From: Gymnothorax reevesii
Taxonomy: Eukaryota > Chordata > Actinopteri > Anguilliformes > Muraenidae
DNA: 64,000 nt
Assembly (NCBI GenBank): GCA_029721435.1
Contig: CM056573.1
Coordinates: 48,706,501-48,770,500 of the forward strand
Direction: 5' to 3'
Positions 34,860 through 46,900 of the stretch are shown piece after piece. How positions within the stretch are numbered: position 1 is the first letter of the stretch; each line of letters begins with the position of its first letter. The notes below the pieces were generated by a model. That model was given only the letters and a program-made list of their open reading frames with translations. It did not search any database and was not told where the DNA came from. Both the position numbers and the translations under genes were made by a program.

Positions 34860-36380
34860 GTTTGGAGAGAGCCGAAGGAGGCATTAAGAACCATATTCTA
34901 AGAGAATGGCTCTTTTGAGATACTTAGTGGAGTTGACATCTCAGAACTGCATGAAATTTGGCAGAAATGGTACTCATATACGTGTAACAGAAAACCGGAG
35001 TTTGAGCTCACAATTTTTATCGATATGCTACAGCGCCAGCTAGAAGTGGACAAGCCAGGAACCAAATTGAGCATTTTTGAGGAAAAATGCCCATTTTTGA
35101 AGGAATATTGTGGATAACTGCTTCAATCAGCCAAAGTTATGACTGTATTTGATACTGGGATACCCATGTTTTTAAAATGTGAAAGTAGCACCTGGTGATC
35201 ATGTTGGTTATATGTGCAATGACAAGAAATCTGTGTACAACAGGAAAAAATAGTTTTGCTGATTCAGGATTATCTTAATTTTTAACCCAGACCAGTGCCA
35301 AATTCATATTACCAGTTTCCTTTTCAGACATTAAAAGGTGAGAAAAATTGAGGTATTTAATCTGACACTTTTTGGGTTTTCCGAGGTATTTGCTCCCAAA
35401 GTTGTGAGCGGGCTAATTTTTTGTGCAGTGGACTAACAATAACCAGATACCTGTGAGGAAGGGTAGACCATTAATTTGAACCTTCCTTTGGGCTGATCAA
35501 AGGACACCAGAAATATCTTTGGCACTATGCTCTATCTTGGAGCAGCGGCTACTTGACATTTTGAAAAAAAATAAAAATCTCCAATTTGCCCATTTGTAGT
35601 GATATTCAGGGGCCCATAAAAATGTTAACCAAGAAGATTGAGCCTTGAAATTATCTGAGTCTCCAGCCCTTTCAGCATATTTTAAGATGCCAAAGGAAGT
35701 GTTATGGCACTCTTTGCCAATGTCTGGTTATAAGGGGACCAATGTTCAAAAATATCAGCATGGCGGGCGCTGTTACCAATGTCAGATCTGACAAAACCAT
35801 GCGGCATGGAGAACTTCCTTGGAATGTGTCTTATGTACATTATGAAAACACTGCTTTTGTTTTGGCGTTATGTTAGTTTAACTAACCTAGTGCCAAATCT
35901 ATACCAATAGATGGTGCCCCACTGTACCACCTCATTCAGATCTCGCAAAACCAGACATGTACCATTGAGAAATCTCTGGATATATGTGCAATGTATACAT
36001 AGCGAAAACGCTGTTTTTGCTTTGGGCAGTAGGCTGGTTTAACTAGGTACAGGGATAGGTGGTGCCCATAGAGGTATCGCGGCAGGATAAATTTTAAGGT
36101 TTCAAACAGAGGTAAGCAACATATTTCCGAACATTCACTTCTGAATACAAGTAAAAAGTTGAAACCTCAAGTGATAGCAGGGAGGAGGCTTGTATTCACA
36201 AGTATTAAGTGACTGCACAATGTTAATTGTTACCCCTAGAACATCAATTTCTTCCTCGGATGCCTTTTTCAAAAACAGAGTTTTACTTGATTGTAATGTA
36301 ATTAAAGCAATGTAATCCATCGCAGTGGTCTGAATGTCAAGACATAACTAATAAAAAGGGTGTACTAGGCAACTACAACT
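34860..36380. repeat. Diverged repeats of unknown family, no gene
   Basis: Two blocks of about 100 bases, at 35815-35925 and 35980-36070, share a GAAAACRCTG, TTTTTGYTTTGG, GTTTAACTA and GGTGCCC order about 165 bases apart, indicating a diverged tandem unit. Nothing else is recognised. Confidence 0.35.
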
Positions 36381-36402
36381 CATTACAAACAATTTAATTT
36401 AC

Positions 36403-36408
36403 TTTATT
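36403..36408 (-). other. Candidate distal poly(A) signal
   Basis: TTTATT on the plus strand, that is AATAAA on the snx10 strand. Its use is not testable from sequence alone. Confidence 0.35.
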
Positions 36409-36664
36409 GATCTAGGCAATTTTATCTTCTAAAAAATTCCATGCAGTCAATTCCATATGGCATTCAGCCAGAATGACAAACCTGACGATAAACACCCACA
36501 ACATGAGATAATTAAAAATAAAATTGTCACAGTTTAAACCAAATTGTTGGCCATCAAGATGCAACTAACTAAAATTTTGAATTCAGAAAAGACAGCTCTT
36601 ATTCCCACGAAAAAAGACGCATACAGGCTACAGGTGAGAACGGCAAAAGCAGTGCGTGAACATA

Positions 36665-37153
36665 CAGTAACAGTCAAAAGTTTGGACGCATTTCACAAAC
36701 ATCATAAAACTAATTCAGTGAAATTTGAGTGGTTTAACTTCTCTAAATAATCTCAAATGGAATCTTTACATCTTAAAAAAAAAAAAAGTTACTTCACTGA
36801 ATAGTCAAATTTTGGAAATAAAAAAATTATTCTGGTAAGTAAACAGGTTAATATTTTCAAACACGTGGATTAAAGTGAAACTGATTTGGGAATCAAACAA
36901 CAAACAAAAACATCAACCAGAAGCAAAACATAAGTGGGAACTTTGACTGCCGTACAGGTGTGAACTCACCATGACTACAACACCACCCTTGTGGAAATTA
37001 ATCTTTCAAACCCACACATGCTCATCAATTAAAACAGTGGTGATTAGTTTAATGGATTTAAGATTAAGTGTCACTTTTTATTTTGGAAAAATAAATGTTC
37101 TTTTTTTTTTTTAGTTAGAAAAATGGGAGTGTCAAAACTTTTGACTGGGTCTC
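36665..37153. mobile_element. Tc1-type MITE in the snx10 3' UTR region
   Basis: CAGTAACAGTCAAAAGTTTG at the left pairs with the right end AAAACTTTTGACTGGGTCTC, and TA flanks both sides (36663-36664 and 37154-37155). The 'AGTCAAAAGTTTGGAC' tip is a common fish Tc1-derived end. The interior has no transposase frame. Confidence 0.7.
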
Positions 37154-37845
37154 TACATCTAATGACATTAGAAATATGTTATTGAACAATTGAAGCGAAA
37201 CAACATCCACCATTTAAATCCTGAGCAAATAAAACCAGCATAAATCCTAGTTCGGCCTCTTGGCTAATGCTTATTAACAACCCGAACATACAGAACGAGT
37301 GTGGGTCCTCTATATCGGCGACTGGCAGAACTAGGCTGAAGAGAGTAAGGTGTTAACCATATTATTCAAGTATAAAATTTCGAACTTGGAAACAAATATT
37401 TTGCAGAGGATAAGCGAAATAACATTAACCAACCAAGTAGGGTGAACTCTAGTCACATATTGCAAACCGAGTCAGGGCAGTTTCCCTTTATGTAAAAGAT
37501 AATTTAAAACCTCAAAAAGCGCAAACTATGCATCCTTCATGAATCTGAGGCTTGTGAACCACAGTCCTAAGCATATACAGGTTAAAAAACATAAAATACT
37601 TTAACAGGTGTTTAAGAATCTTCCCACTAAGGCAAAAATGTAAAAGTTTAAGGTTGAATTAAATTTGATTACATGTCCCACTATTAAAAAAAAAAAAAAA
37701 AAAAATCTATGAAGTCATGCACATGCATACATAAAAGCATGATGTTCTCAGAGTTAACCTTGAATCTGTTGCAAAAAAATATTAAAAATTGTGATGGCTC
37801 TAATGGAAAAGCAAACCTTAGCAGGCACTCCGGCAAGAAGCCAAT

Positions 37846-37851
37846 TTTATT
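37846..37851 (-). other. Candidate proximal poly(A) signal
   Basis: AATAAA on the snx10 strand about 185 bases after the stop codon. Confidence 0.35.
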
Positions 37852-38034
37852 CACAGCTGTTATGTACAAATGAGTTAACTGAAAACATCTGGCCTCCCTC
37901 AATGTGGATGAGGTACAGTACAAAGCAACACATGGCGAAAAAGAGAGGTCTCACTGCCAAGCACTCTATAGCCAGAAGATGGTAGAGGTGCATCAAGGTC
38001 CAGCATTGAGCGTGCCACACTGTGATGCAGACAC

Positions 38035-38158
38035 TCAGTTTAACAACTCTTCCTTGATGGGCGTTGAATCATTCATCGGTGCATCTTCCTCATAAGCCGT
38101 AGCAGCATCACTGCTTCGCCCCAGTCCTGATGAGGAAGTGGTAAAGAGAAGGAGTGAC
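38035..38158 (-). CDS. snx10: snx10 coding exon 6 (C-terminus and stop)
   Basis: The one base carried in completes an Arg codon. The frame then reads [18 protein letters not shown] and continues to KEELLN and TGA (38035-38037). SSSGLGxSSD matches the Ser-rich C-terminus of SNX10. The acceptor GAAACTGAAG before 38158 keeps the frame but has a poor pyrimidine tract. A pyrimidine-rich alternative acceptor, CTTCCTCATCAG, a little downstream gives the wrong frame. The exact start of this exon is therefore the least certain junction. Confidence 0.75.
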
Positions 38159-41100
38159 CTTCAGTTTCCATAGTTCATGGGAAAAAGCTGAGGACACATG
38201 AGGCTCCACAAACCTGTCTTTAATATGCAACTTCATACCTAACCTACAGGGCGGGCACTACTTAAGTACTTTAAGTTACATGTGCGTTCGCCCATTTCAT
38301 ACCGTGGTCTCAAGTACCATTAGAATCCTTAACTGGAAATGCACCAAAAGACAATAAAAAAATAGGTAACATTATAGAGTCAAACAAGCCTTAGGCTTGC
38401 TTTCAAGGGGGATCAGGCCAGTGTTCTAACTTGACATGATTTAATACTTTGGGAAATCTATTAAGCCATTTATCTTAACCACTGACCCTGGATCAGTGGA
38501 ATAAAAACATCCCCAAAACATCACTAATATGCCACATTTCACCATTGGTATTAGATGCCTTTTCTTGAACAGGTATCCATTTTGACGCCAATCATGCTGA
38601 TGCTGTATATGACCAAGACGTTCAATTTTGGTCTCATCTGACCACAGCAACTTCGTCCAATCATAATATTAATGGCCTTTGGCGAACTGCAAGTTCTTGC
38701 ATTAGTGTCTTGGGGTCAGAAGAGGCTGCCTTCTTGCAATCCTACCAAAGAGCCTGGGATAGTGGAAGTTGCATCTGATAGTACTTTTTGAAATCAAGAA
38801 GCCACCAAGGTCCGAAATTCTTTCATAATGATACTTGATTAACTCCTAATTTGTTCGTCCTCCTTCCTGTTCTGAATGGCAAAATGCGTTGGCATCTTCA
38901 GTCAGGTTTTCAACTGTTCCACTTTTTACATTTTTGAATGGCGGCCCTGACAGTGCTCTGTGATCCATTTACTCTTTTGCAGATCTTCTGGTTGATTATA
39001 ATAGATCTCTAAAGGTCTGGGGCCACTGGCCCCTTCTGCACTACCAAATGTTTAATTTATATGAAGGTGGATGAGAAAGGGATTTTGCATGTGTGTTATA
39101 TCATTTTTATACCCAAGTGCACAAATCAAAAATGCACCTTGAATCCAAATGGTTCTCTTCTCCCTGGTAATGAACTACACAATTAGTGTGTAAGGTTGGC
39201 CAGACAGTCTTTACACCTGAATCCCAGGTAAAGAAAGAGTGGAAAACCAGTCTTTTTCAGACCTTAAAGACATGAATAACCAAAGATGAACATTAGCAAA
39301 ATGAAATTCAATCCTGGTTTATATTTCGATGGCCATGACTCATGCAAGAAGGGCGTAAGTGACACTTCGGTCAAAAATGACTTTTGGTTGTTTTGGAATA
39401 ACTGAGACTAGCGTATTTCCTGACCAAGTCTGAAGTCTCAATTCCTATCCCAAAGGGGTTAAAAAGCCTTTTTAACATTGGTGCAGCTGTGATCTAAAAG
39501 GTCATCTTTGCCCATGCTAAATGGACTTAACCCCTTTCTGCAGAAGCCAAATTTGGCTATTTATGGGTTACCCACTTTAATGCTGTATAATTCTAGATTT
39601 AAGCTTCATAAAGAGGAAAAATGTGGCTCAATTCAGAAGAGACACTTACAGCATTTAGAATTACATTGTTTTTCAGTTTATTTTCATGTTTTTGGTAGAG
39701 AAAATGAGCTGCAAACAAAAAAAATCTTCATGAGAATTCACCATTGAAATTGCAAAAAAAAAAAAATTCTGAGGATTGAAAAACTGTTGGGGCTTAAAAC
39801 TTTACATCTCTGGGATCATAAACTCCTTGAGCACAAGTAGAATTCATCTTCAACATTACATTCTAGATTACCTATATGCTGTTAGCCAAATTATACAGCT
39901 ACCCAAGTGTCTCCCCAAAGTCTCAAAATCATGTACTGTCAAATCATTAAAAAATCATGTATTTAACACAAATAAAGTTTTAAGGCATGAAATTTAATAT
40001 GAACAAATGATTTTCTGGTTGAGTTTAGTATGAATTTATCAATATCGGTGCAGTTGAATATCAGTGGTCTCCAGTAACCTCTCCAAACACAAAACATGCC
40101 TTTTCTCCATAATAAAGTTTTGAGTTTAGGCCATTTTTCTTCAAAGCCAGCACAAACACGCATTAAATAAACTGCTTATTAAACGGTCAGAACATTCACC
40201 CTGTAATGGAAGCTACCAGTCCCCTCTTCTAAGCTCACGAACCCATTTCAACACTTATAAGGAACAAGTACACCTCACAAACTCAGTAATATCTGAATTC
40301 TGAAATATACCTTATTTTAACAGAACAGACACTCCACTTTCAGGGAATATCAAACAATCCATTGCCTCTCCCGATTCAAAAGAAACGTGCAATGTACGTA
40401 CCAGGGGGTCCATCCAAATGCACGGGCAGTTCGCGTTTTAACCAGGAAAAAAACCTCGACATTCGACTTTGTCAAGTATGTATACATTAAAAAACGAAAC
40501 AAACAAAAAAAAGTAGCAGCCTGACCTTTTTTATGAATCCCTCCTCCAGAGACCGATCCAGTAGCAAGAACCCTCCGGTCCTGTTTCATTCCAAATAATT
40601 CCAACTGACCAAATCCTTATTTCATTTAAATCCTGTAAATGTAACTGAACACTTCAAGGCCAGTTTTGCGAACCTGTTTTATATAAATCGCGTCTATTTT
40701 AGCCGCGTAATGTGCACAACGTAGACAGGATACAACCGAGCGTGCTGATACGCATAGGTTTGTATGCTCTGTGTTTGTCCAATCAATGTGTTACACTTAC
40801 TCTAAAATGTTTAAACACTCGGGAATTGGATAAGAAACGAGCCAATCAATACATTGTTACCAGGGAAACTTCACCAGGGCATGAAGTATAACTCTACAAT
40901 TACGCAGAAGACCCTGAGTGTATGGTTGAGTGATTGGCTATCAACGCCAGTACTTGGGTGGATATAAGGAAGCGCTGGATTTGTCAATGAAGGAATCTAC
41001 GCGTAAATCCACGGTAGGGAACTACAAATTTTTTTGTATGTGACAACTGTAATTGACAGTAGAATGTGAGAGAAACAATACCATGTCGATTTTTTTGCCT

Positions 41101-43961
41101 CAGAAAACTGACTTTTCTGAAACACTAATTGGAATACTGTTGGCTCACTGTGGCTAAACTGGTTGCTACAAAGGATAACGATTTTTTCTGTGTCAAGATA
41201 TCATTTTTTTAAACTGCTGGATCGATACTATGGGCAAGGATACTAACCAGTTTGCACATCAGGCTTAGCTGAGGAGTTTAATTCATGCAGCTCTCGAAAA
41301 ACGGGGGGCGGAGTGAACTTCCGCATATTCAGAACCGCGTTCGAGGTCTGCTTGCTTGTGAACATTCAATAACTGATCCGGGGGTGCCATCTAGTGATCG
41401 AGTACAGTAACAGCGTGCTTAAATTTGCAGGTCTATATCTGCAGAAAGGGGTTAAGTGCATTTTGCCAATTATTCCCCAAATTAAAAAAAATTATGAAAA
41501 TGTCTAGTAGGCATCCTAATGGGTAACCAAGTATTATACTTCTATCACGGATAGTTCAGAAAATAGCTAACAGGTGGTGCTGTGGCAGTTTTTTGGCTCT
41601 CCTGTAAAATTTGTAAAATGTCACTTACGCCCTTCTTGCATGAGGCCATCGATTTAATATACTCAATGACAATCTTTAGGGATGTCAAACTAAGTCCTTG
41701 ATTTGGAGGAAATTCGTTTTTAATTAAATAATTTCCCAAATAAATCAAAATTAAGTTCAACTGAAAATCCATTTCTCACATGTTGGTATTTTGATTTGAG
41801 TCTGAGTATTGTAATGGCCTAGGCTTGAGCGTTTATTTACACTGAACAAAAATATAAACGCCCCATGTCAAATAGTGATGCCACATGGAGTTAACAACTC
41901 TAAGTGAGCATATGCTGACTTTTACTTGTACAATAGGGATATTTCGCTTGATTTGTGTTCCATTTTTTAATCCATCTCTCTGTCAGTGAGCATTTGCTCA
42001 GTGATTTCACTCAGTACATGGGTGTGGCATTTCCAGACAGTGATCAGACAGAATGAACAGTACCCAGACACTCCTTATACAGGGGACAATAAACGGCCAC
42101 CCCAAAATGTCAAATTTTGTCAAAAGTCATCATGCCTCAGGTGTCTCAGGTCATGTGGGAACATGCTATTGGCACGCTGGATACAGGGATGCCCATCAGA
42201 GCGGTCGCTGTGCAGCTGAATGCTAACTGTCGGACGATAGGCCGTTGAGGGTTTGTTTCCGACAGACGGGCAGTACTACAAATCGACCTCATCCACGTCG
42301 GGCACGTGTGACCACACCAGCACAAGATCGCTACAAAAGTGTTGGCCACCTGCGGGATCATCTCAGATCAGCGACACGCATAGCGGATGAGACCGCTGGT
42401 CTGCACAACAGACGCAACACACCAAAGATGGTCCGTAACTGCCTGCGAGAAGCCAACTTGCCACCCAGCGTCCTCACTGTGGTCTGGATCTCACCGCTGT
42501 CCGGCGTCGGAACCGACTCGCATGGGCAAATGCACACGTTCAATGGTCCTTGGCATGCTGGGGAAGAGTGCTATTCACAGACAAATCCCGGTTCCAGTTT
42601 TTTGTTGATGATAATTCAAAAATTTGACATTGGGCATTTTTTTGTTCAGTGTATTTTTGTTAGCAAGATTGTGAGAAAACCATTTCCTCAGTTTACACCA
42701 AATTCGGCGAAATGTTGGGCCATAACCCAGAATAGATCCAATTAAGCTCTGGAATGAATTAGGTCAAGGTCAAAGGTCATAGAAAAGGTCCAAATGATTT
42801 TTTCCACATAACTCCATCAAAAATGGTCTGATTTCCATCAAACAAACACCAAGATTTTCCCTTTTCAATGTATAAAATATAATTCTATCCATTGCTACAG
42901 TGAAAAGTGCAGTTTCAAGGATCTGAAGGGGTCAAAGTTCTGTGGCGGTCAAGGTCCTCGATATGAACTACCTTATTTACAATGTATATGGCCACTTGGT
43001 CACTTTTAAATATAGGAAATCAAACATCATGCATGGATTTAAAATGGCACCATGACCTTTCAGCTTGAGTGACCTTAAAAGGTCAGACCAAAGATAAGGA
43101 AATAAAGCTGTATCTCAGAAGCTACTGTGCATAGCCACATGGTAACTATTCATCATATACAGGAACTCATATGGCAAGTGAAGTGACATAATTGACCTTG
43201 TGTGACCTTGGAAGGTCAATCCCAAGAATCCCAATAGCTGATAAGGGGATCAATTCATTGAGCAGCTGAAATATGTGCAAGGGGCAGGTTTGCCGTGCCT
43301 GGCACTGCATCTTGTTACTTTAGCATTTAGTGCATTTCCAGTCAGGGGTGCCAATAATTCCAGAGCCCACAGATTGCACATGTGTGCATACATACATACA
43401 TACAGACACACAGACAGATTCTATTTCTTACAGTTAAAGTTCAGACTTCAGGGGACAGTTTTTGGCGAAAATTGTCCCCGTAACATCTTTAAAGGATAGT
43501 GGGCCTATACTTTTAATTGTATTTAATGTTATTAAACCCTTCTTTACCCCCCCCCCCCCCCGGCATATAATGAGGGCGGGTAGATATAGTCATCAGTATG
43601 TCCGTCTGTCCATTGGTACATCCCTCTGTAATCATTTCTTATCCAGAGCAGAACTTGAACTTCATTATTTTTTAACTAAACTCGATCTGCATATTACTCA
43701 GGTCCTATACTGAGGCCTTTTGATATTTTGGGATTTCTGACATTAGATTGTGGACGCCGGGGGGATAAATCATCCTCTGATGACTCTGGTTTTAAAAGCT
43801 AATAAAGTGCAAAGTAACAATCAATTCCCTTCAAACTGATTTTGTATGTCAGGACAGCTCCAAGCCATACTTCCAAAAATTGGGCAATTTTAGCTGATGT
43901 TATAATTTAGTCCCGTGGTGACGTGTAACTTTTTTCAATAATTTGCTTAACTTTTGCCCAG

Positions 43962-43992
<31 letters not shown>

Positions 43993-46900
43993 TATATATT
44001 ATCAAGGGATTTCATATATTTATTTATTTCATTTAATTTACATGGTTCTTTCTAGTGCTCATTTGTTTTATTGAAATTGTCTTACCGCATGCAAGGGTTG
44101 AGTTGGGCCAGTGCAAAGTGCATTTCAGTGCATTGATTGTACATTGTACATTTTAATGTATTGACAAAAATAAACTTGAACACACGCGCACGCACACAAC
44201 TCACCTACTAAGTCCGTTTCTATCAATTGTGAAAAAAAAAATGGAAAGATTACAGAAGGACGACAGCTATTGCATACATGAGAATACCTGTCACAGTCAG
44301 AGTCTCTGCAGGGCTTTTCCCCTCTGGGCAGTTCTTCTACTGAGTGGAAACGCCGGAGCTCTCCACCACAGCAACTGATGGCCTGATCCACTGAGAAGCG
44401 TGTCTGACCAGTGGCACATGCCTCCATTTTGTTGATGCTCAGCTGAGACTGTAGAAATAGATGGAGACAACTGTCTGATAACACCAATGGGTTTTGGAGG
44501 ATTCTGTGGAAAGAAACAGGTGATTATGAGACCAAGTTGGCAAAAACAACCATTCACTGGTACATTCCAGCCACTTACTTTACAATCCAAAACTAAAATA
44601 AAACTGTCTACTTCAGTCATCTTATTTTTGCAATCAAAGATGTCTCCACAGCAAGTCCTAGTATTATTCTCCTCATAAAAAACGTTAAGGACACTTTCCT
44701 TTACCATGGGACCCGGGACTGGGGGCCTACTATTCTGCATGTCTGGAAGATTACTAGGGGGTATCGCACGGATGAAAAAGCGGGAGGAGCTTGACAAAAG
44801 GGTAACTCATAAGGCACTTTCACCGCAGCACACAGTTGACTTGATTGTTCACTTATGCAATGTTTCATGTACCGTGTGCAAGAATGGGAACAAATCAACA
44901 TGCAACTTGCGAAATTGCGCACTGGACTGGCCAGCTCTGTGGACTGGCGGCAGTTATAAGTAATGTGCACTGTGCGAGGAGCAAGGTTGAAGGAATGTAC
45001 ATTTAAATAAGAGTGTGTTTCTTTCATCGGGAAACAATGTTTTTGAAACTTTCATTCACTTGTTTTTGTGGTATTTTTTCGTCTGTGGAGATTAATTGAG
45101 AAAAGACCATAGCTTACTGCAGAAATAGCTGTTTGCCCTATTTGGGCAATCATTTATTTTATTTTTTTAAACATGCGCCAGACACTAGCCCGACTTCGAC
45201 TTTTACTTGCCCGGGGCAATCGGGCCAGCGTTTATGTTGCACGTTAATTAGGGTGCACATCTCACTTTCAAAGTATTCCATGCTTTGTTTTCATTTCTTT
45301 TTTTGGCAAACCTATAACAAAGTTAGATTAATTGTAAAAAAAAAAAAAAAAAAAGTACTCACTCATCTAGAAACTCTTGAAGACCTTTCATCCTCTGATT
45401 GACCTGCTCAGAACTGTTAAGGCTGAAGAAGGGGTTCCTGGGTGGAAGTTTTGGGAGATCCCTGGGGGAGGACACATTTTATCACATCACAAGACATCAT
45501 ACATCAGGCATATTCAATCTGAAGAGCAAAGGGCCAGTTGTGGTTATTTCTTTTTTTTTTTTTTTGTCATAGCCCAACACTACAACACTGTTTCCAAAAA
45601 TATCCTGGATAAAATGTTGGGCGATGTGTGAAACGGAAATAAAAACAGATCGCAATGATTAGAAAATCCTTCAAACCATCCATTTCATTGAAAATAGTAC
45701 AAAGACAACATATCAGATGCTCAAACTGAGAAATCTTGTTTTCTGAAAAATATATGCAATCACTTTTCAAAAAAGTTCAGACGGGCGTGTGTACCTCATC
45801 TTTTACCAGAACCATGTAAGTGTTTGGGGACTTAGGAGACCAACTCCAGTAAAGTAAAATGTTTTCCTAAGCTTGTATGATCCCATCATCTTTTGCTTCA
45901 TAATGAGCCAGATGTTCTCAGTGGGTGACAGATCTGGATTGCAGGAAGCCCAGGTTAGCACCCACACTTATTACGAAGCCATGTTGTTTCAATTCGTGCA
46001 GAATGCAGTTTGGTGTCGTTTTGCTGAAACGAGCAAGGGCCTCCCCAAAAAAGTTATTATAAGAAGGGCAGCATTTGTTGCTTCACAATCTGTATTAATT
46101 CAGTCTTCAAAGATGTGCAAGTTACTCATGCCATGTGCATTTCTGCATCCCCATGCCACCACACACGCTGGCTTTTACACCGTGTCCTTCTCTTTAGCCC
46201 AGGTGAAGCCACATTCATGATTTCCAGAATGACTTTTGCATTTTAATTGGTCGGACCACCAGATAGTCTTCCGCTTATCCTCAATCCATCCTCAATGAGA
46301 TCAAGCCAGTGTTTCTGGATCTTGTTTATACATGGTTTTATCTTCACATGTTTAATTTCAACTCTCATATGTGGATGCAGTGACAAACTTCATTCACTGA
46401 AAATGGTTTCCATCAGTGTCACTCAGGCCCGCACTGATTCTCACAACAGTCCTGTACATTTCTTCATGCAGTGCCACCCAAGTACCTGAAAATCACAACC
46501 ACTTATCAGTTTTCAGCCTTGTCCGTTCCATAGAATGATTTCTCTTCATTCTTTCAATGTTTCAATGCCATTACACTACAGGCCAAAAGTTTGGGGCCAC
46601 CCTCAGGTTTTTAATGGTGCGCCAAGTGCAGTGCGATCCCTTGGTTTTGGGGAAGGCATTTATACAGCATGCCTTCTTGTTACATAAATTGTTAATGTCC
46701 TAGTGACATAAAATCATGTAACACAAAGGCACTGGAACTCAATTATAAAACATCGTGGTCAGTGATCAATCAGTAAAGACAGCTTTAAAATGTGGTCTGA
46801 GGTCTGGAATTCAGCCAAAACCTATTGGCTTCCTATATTTTATGCACTGAAGTCATTTCATGTGCAAACGAAATAAGGAAAGAACAATTGATGGGCAATT

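Larger units (their letters stand above)
36385..38034 (-). other. snx10: snx10 3' UTR region (end uncertain)
   Basis: The sequence downstream of the stop codon at 38035-38037 has no splice donor with a following exon that I can recognise, so it is taken as 3' UTR. The minus strand has AATAAA at 37846-37851 (short UTR, about 200 bases) and AATAAA at 36403-36408 (about 1.65 kb). A 489-base Tc1-type MITE lies inside the longer version at 36665-37153, and a poly-A tract (plus strand) at 37685. Confidence 0.45.

Noticed and set aside
42245..42745. 166-residue plus-strand frame as an intact gene
   Set aside because: Only part matches Tc1 transposase; the rest is out-of-frame element sequence crossing the right terminal repeat.
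44297..44797. 166-residue minus frame as a separate protein
   Set aside because: It crosses the snx10 exon 5 acceptor in the wrong frame; the splice-consistent frame gives the SNX10 sequence.
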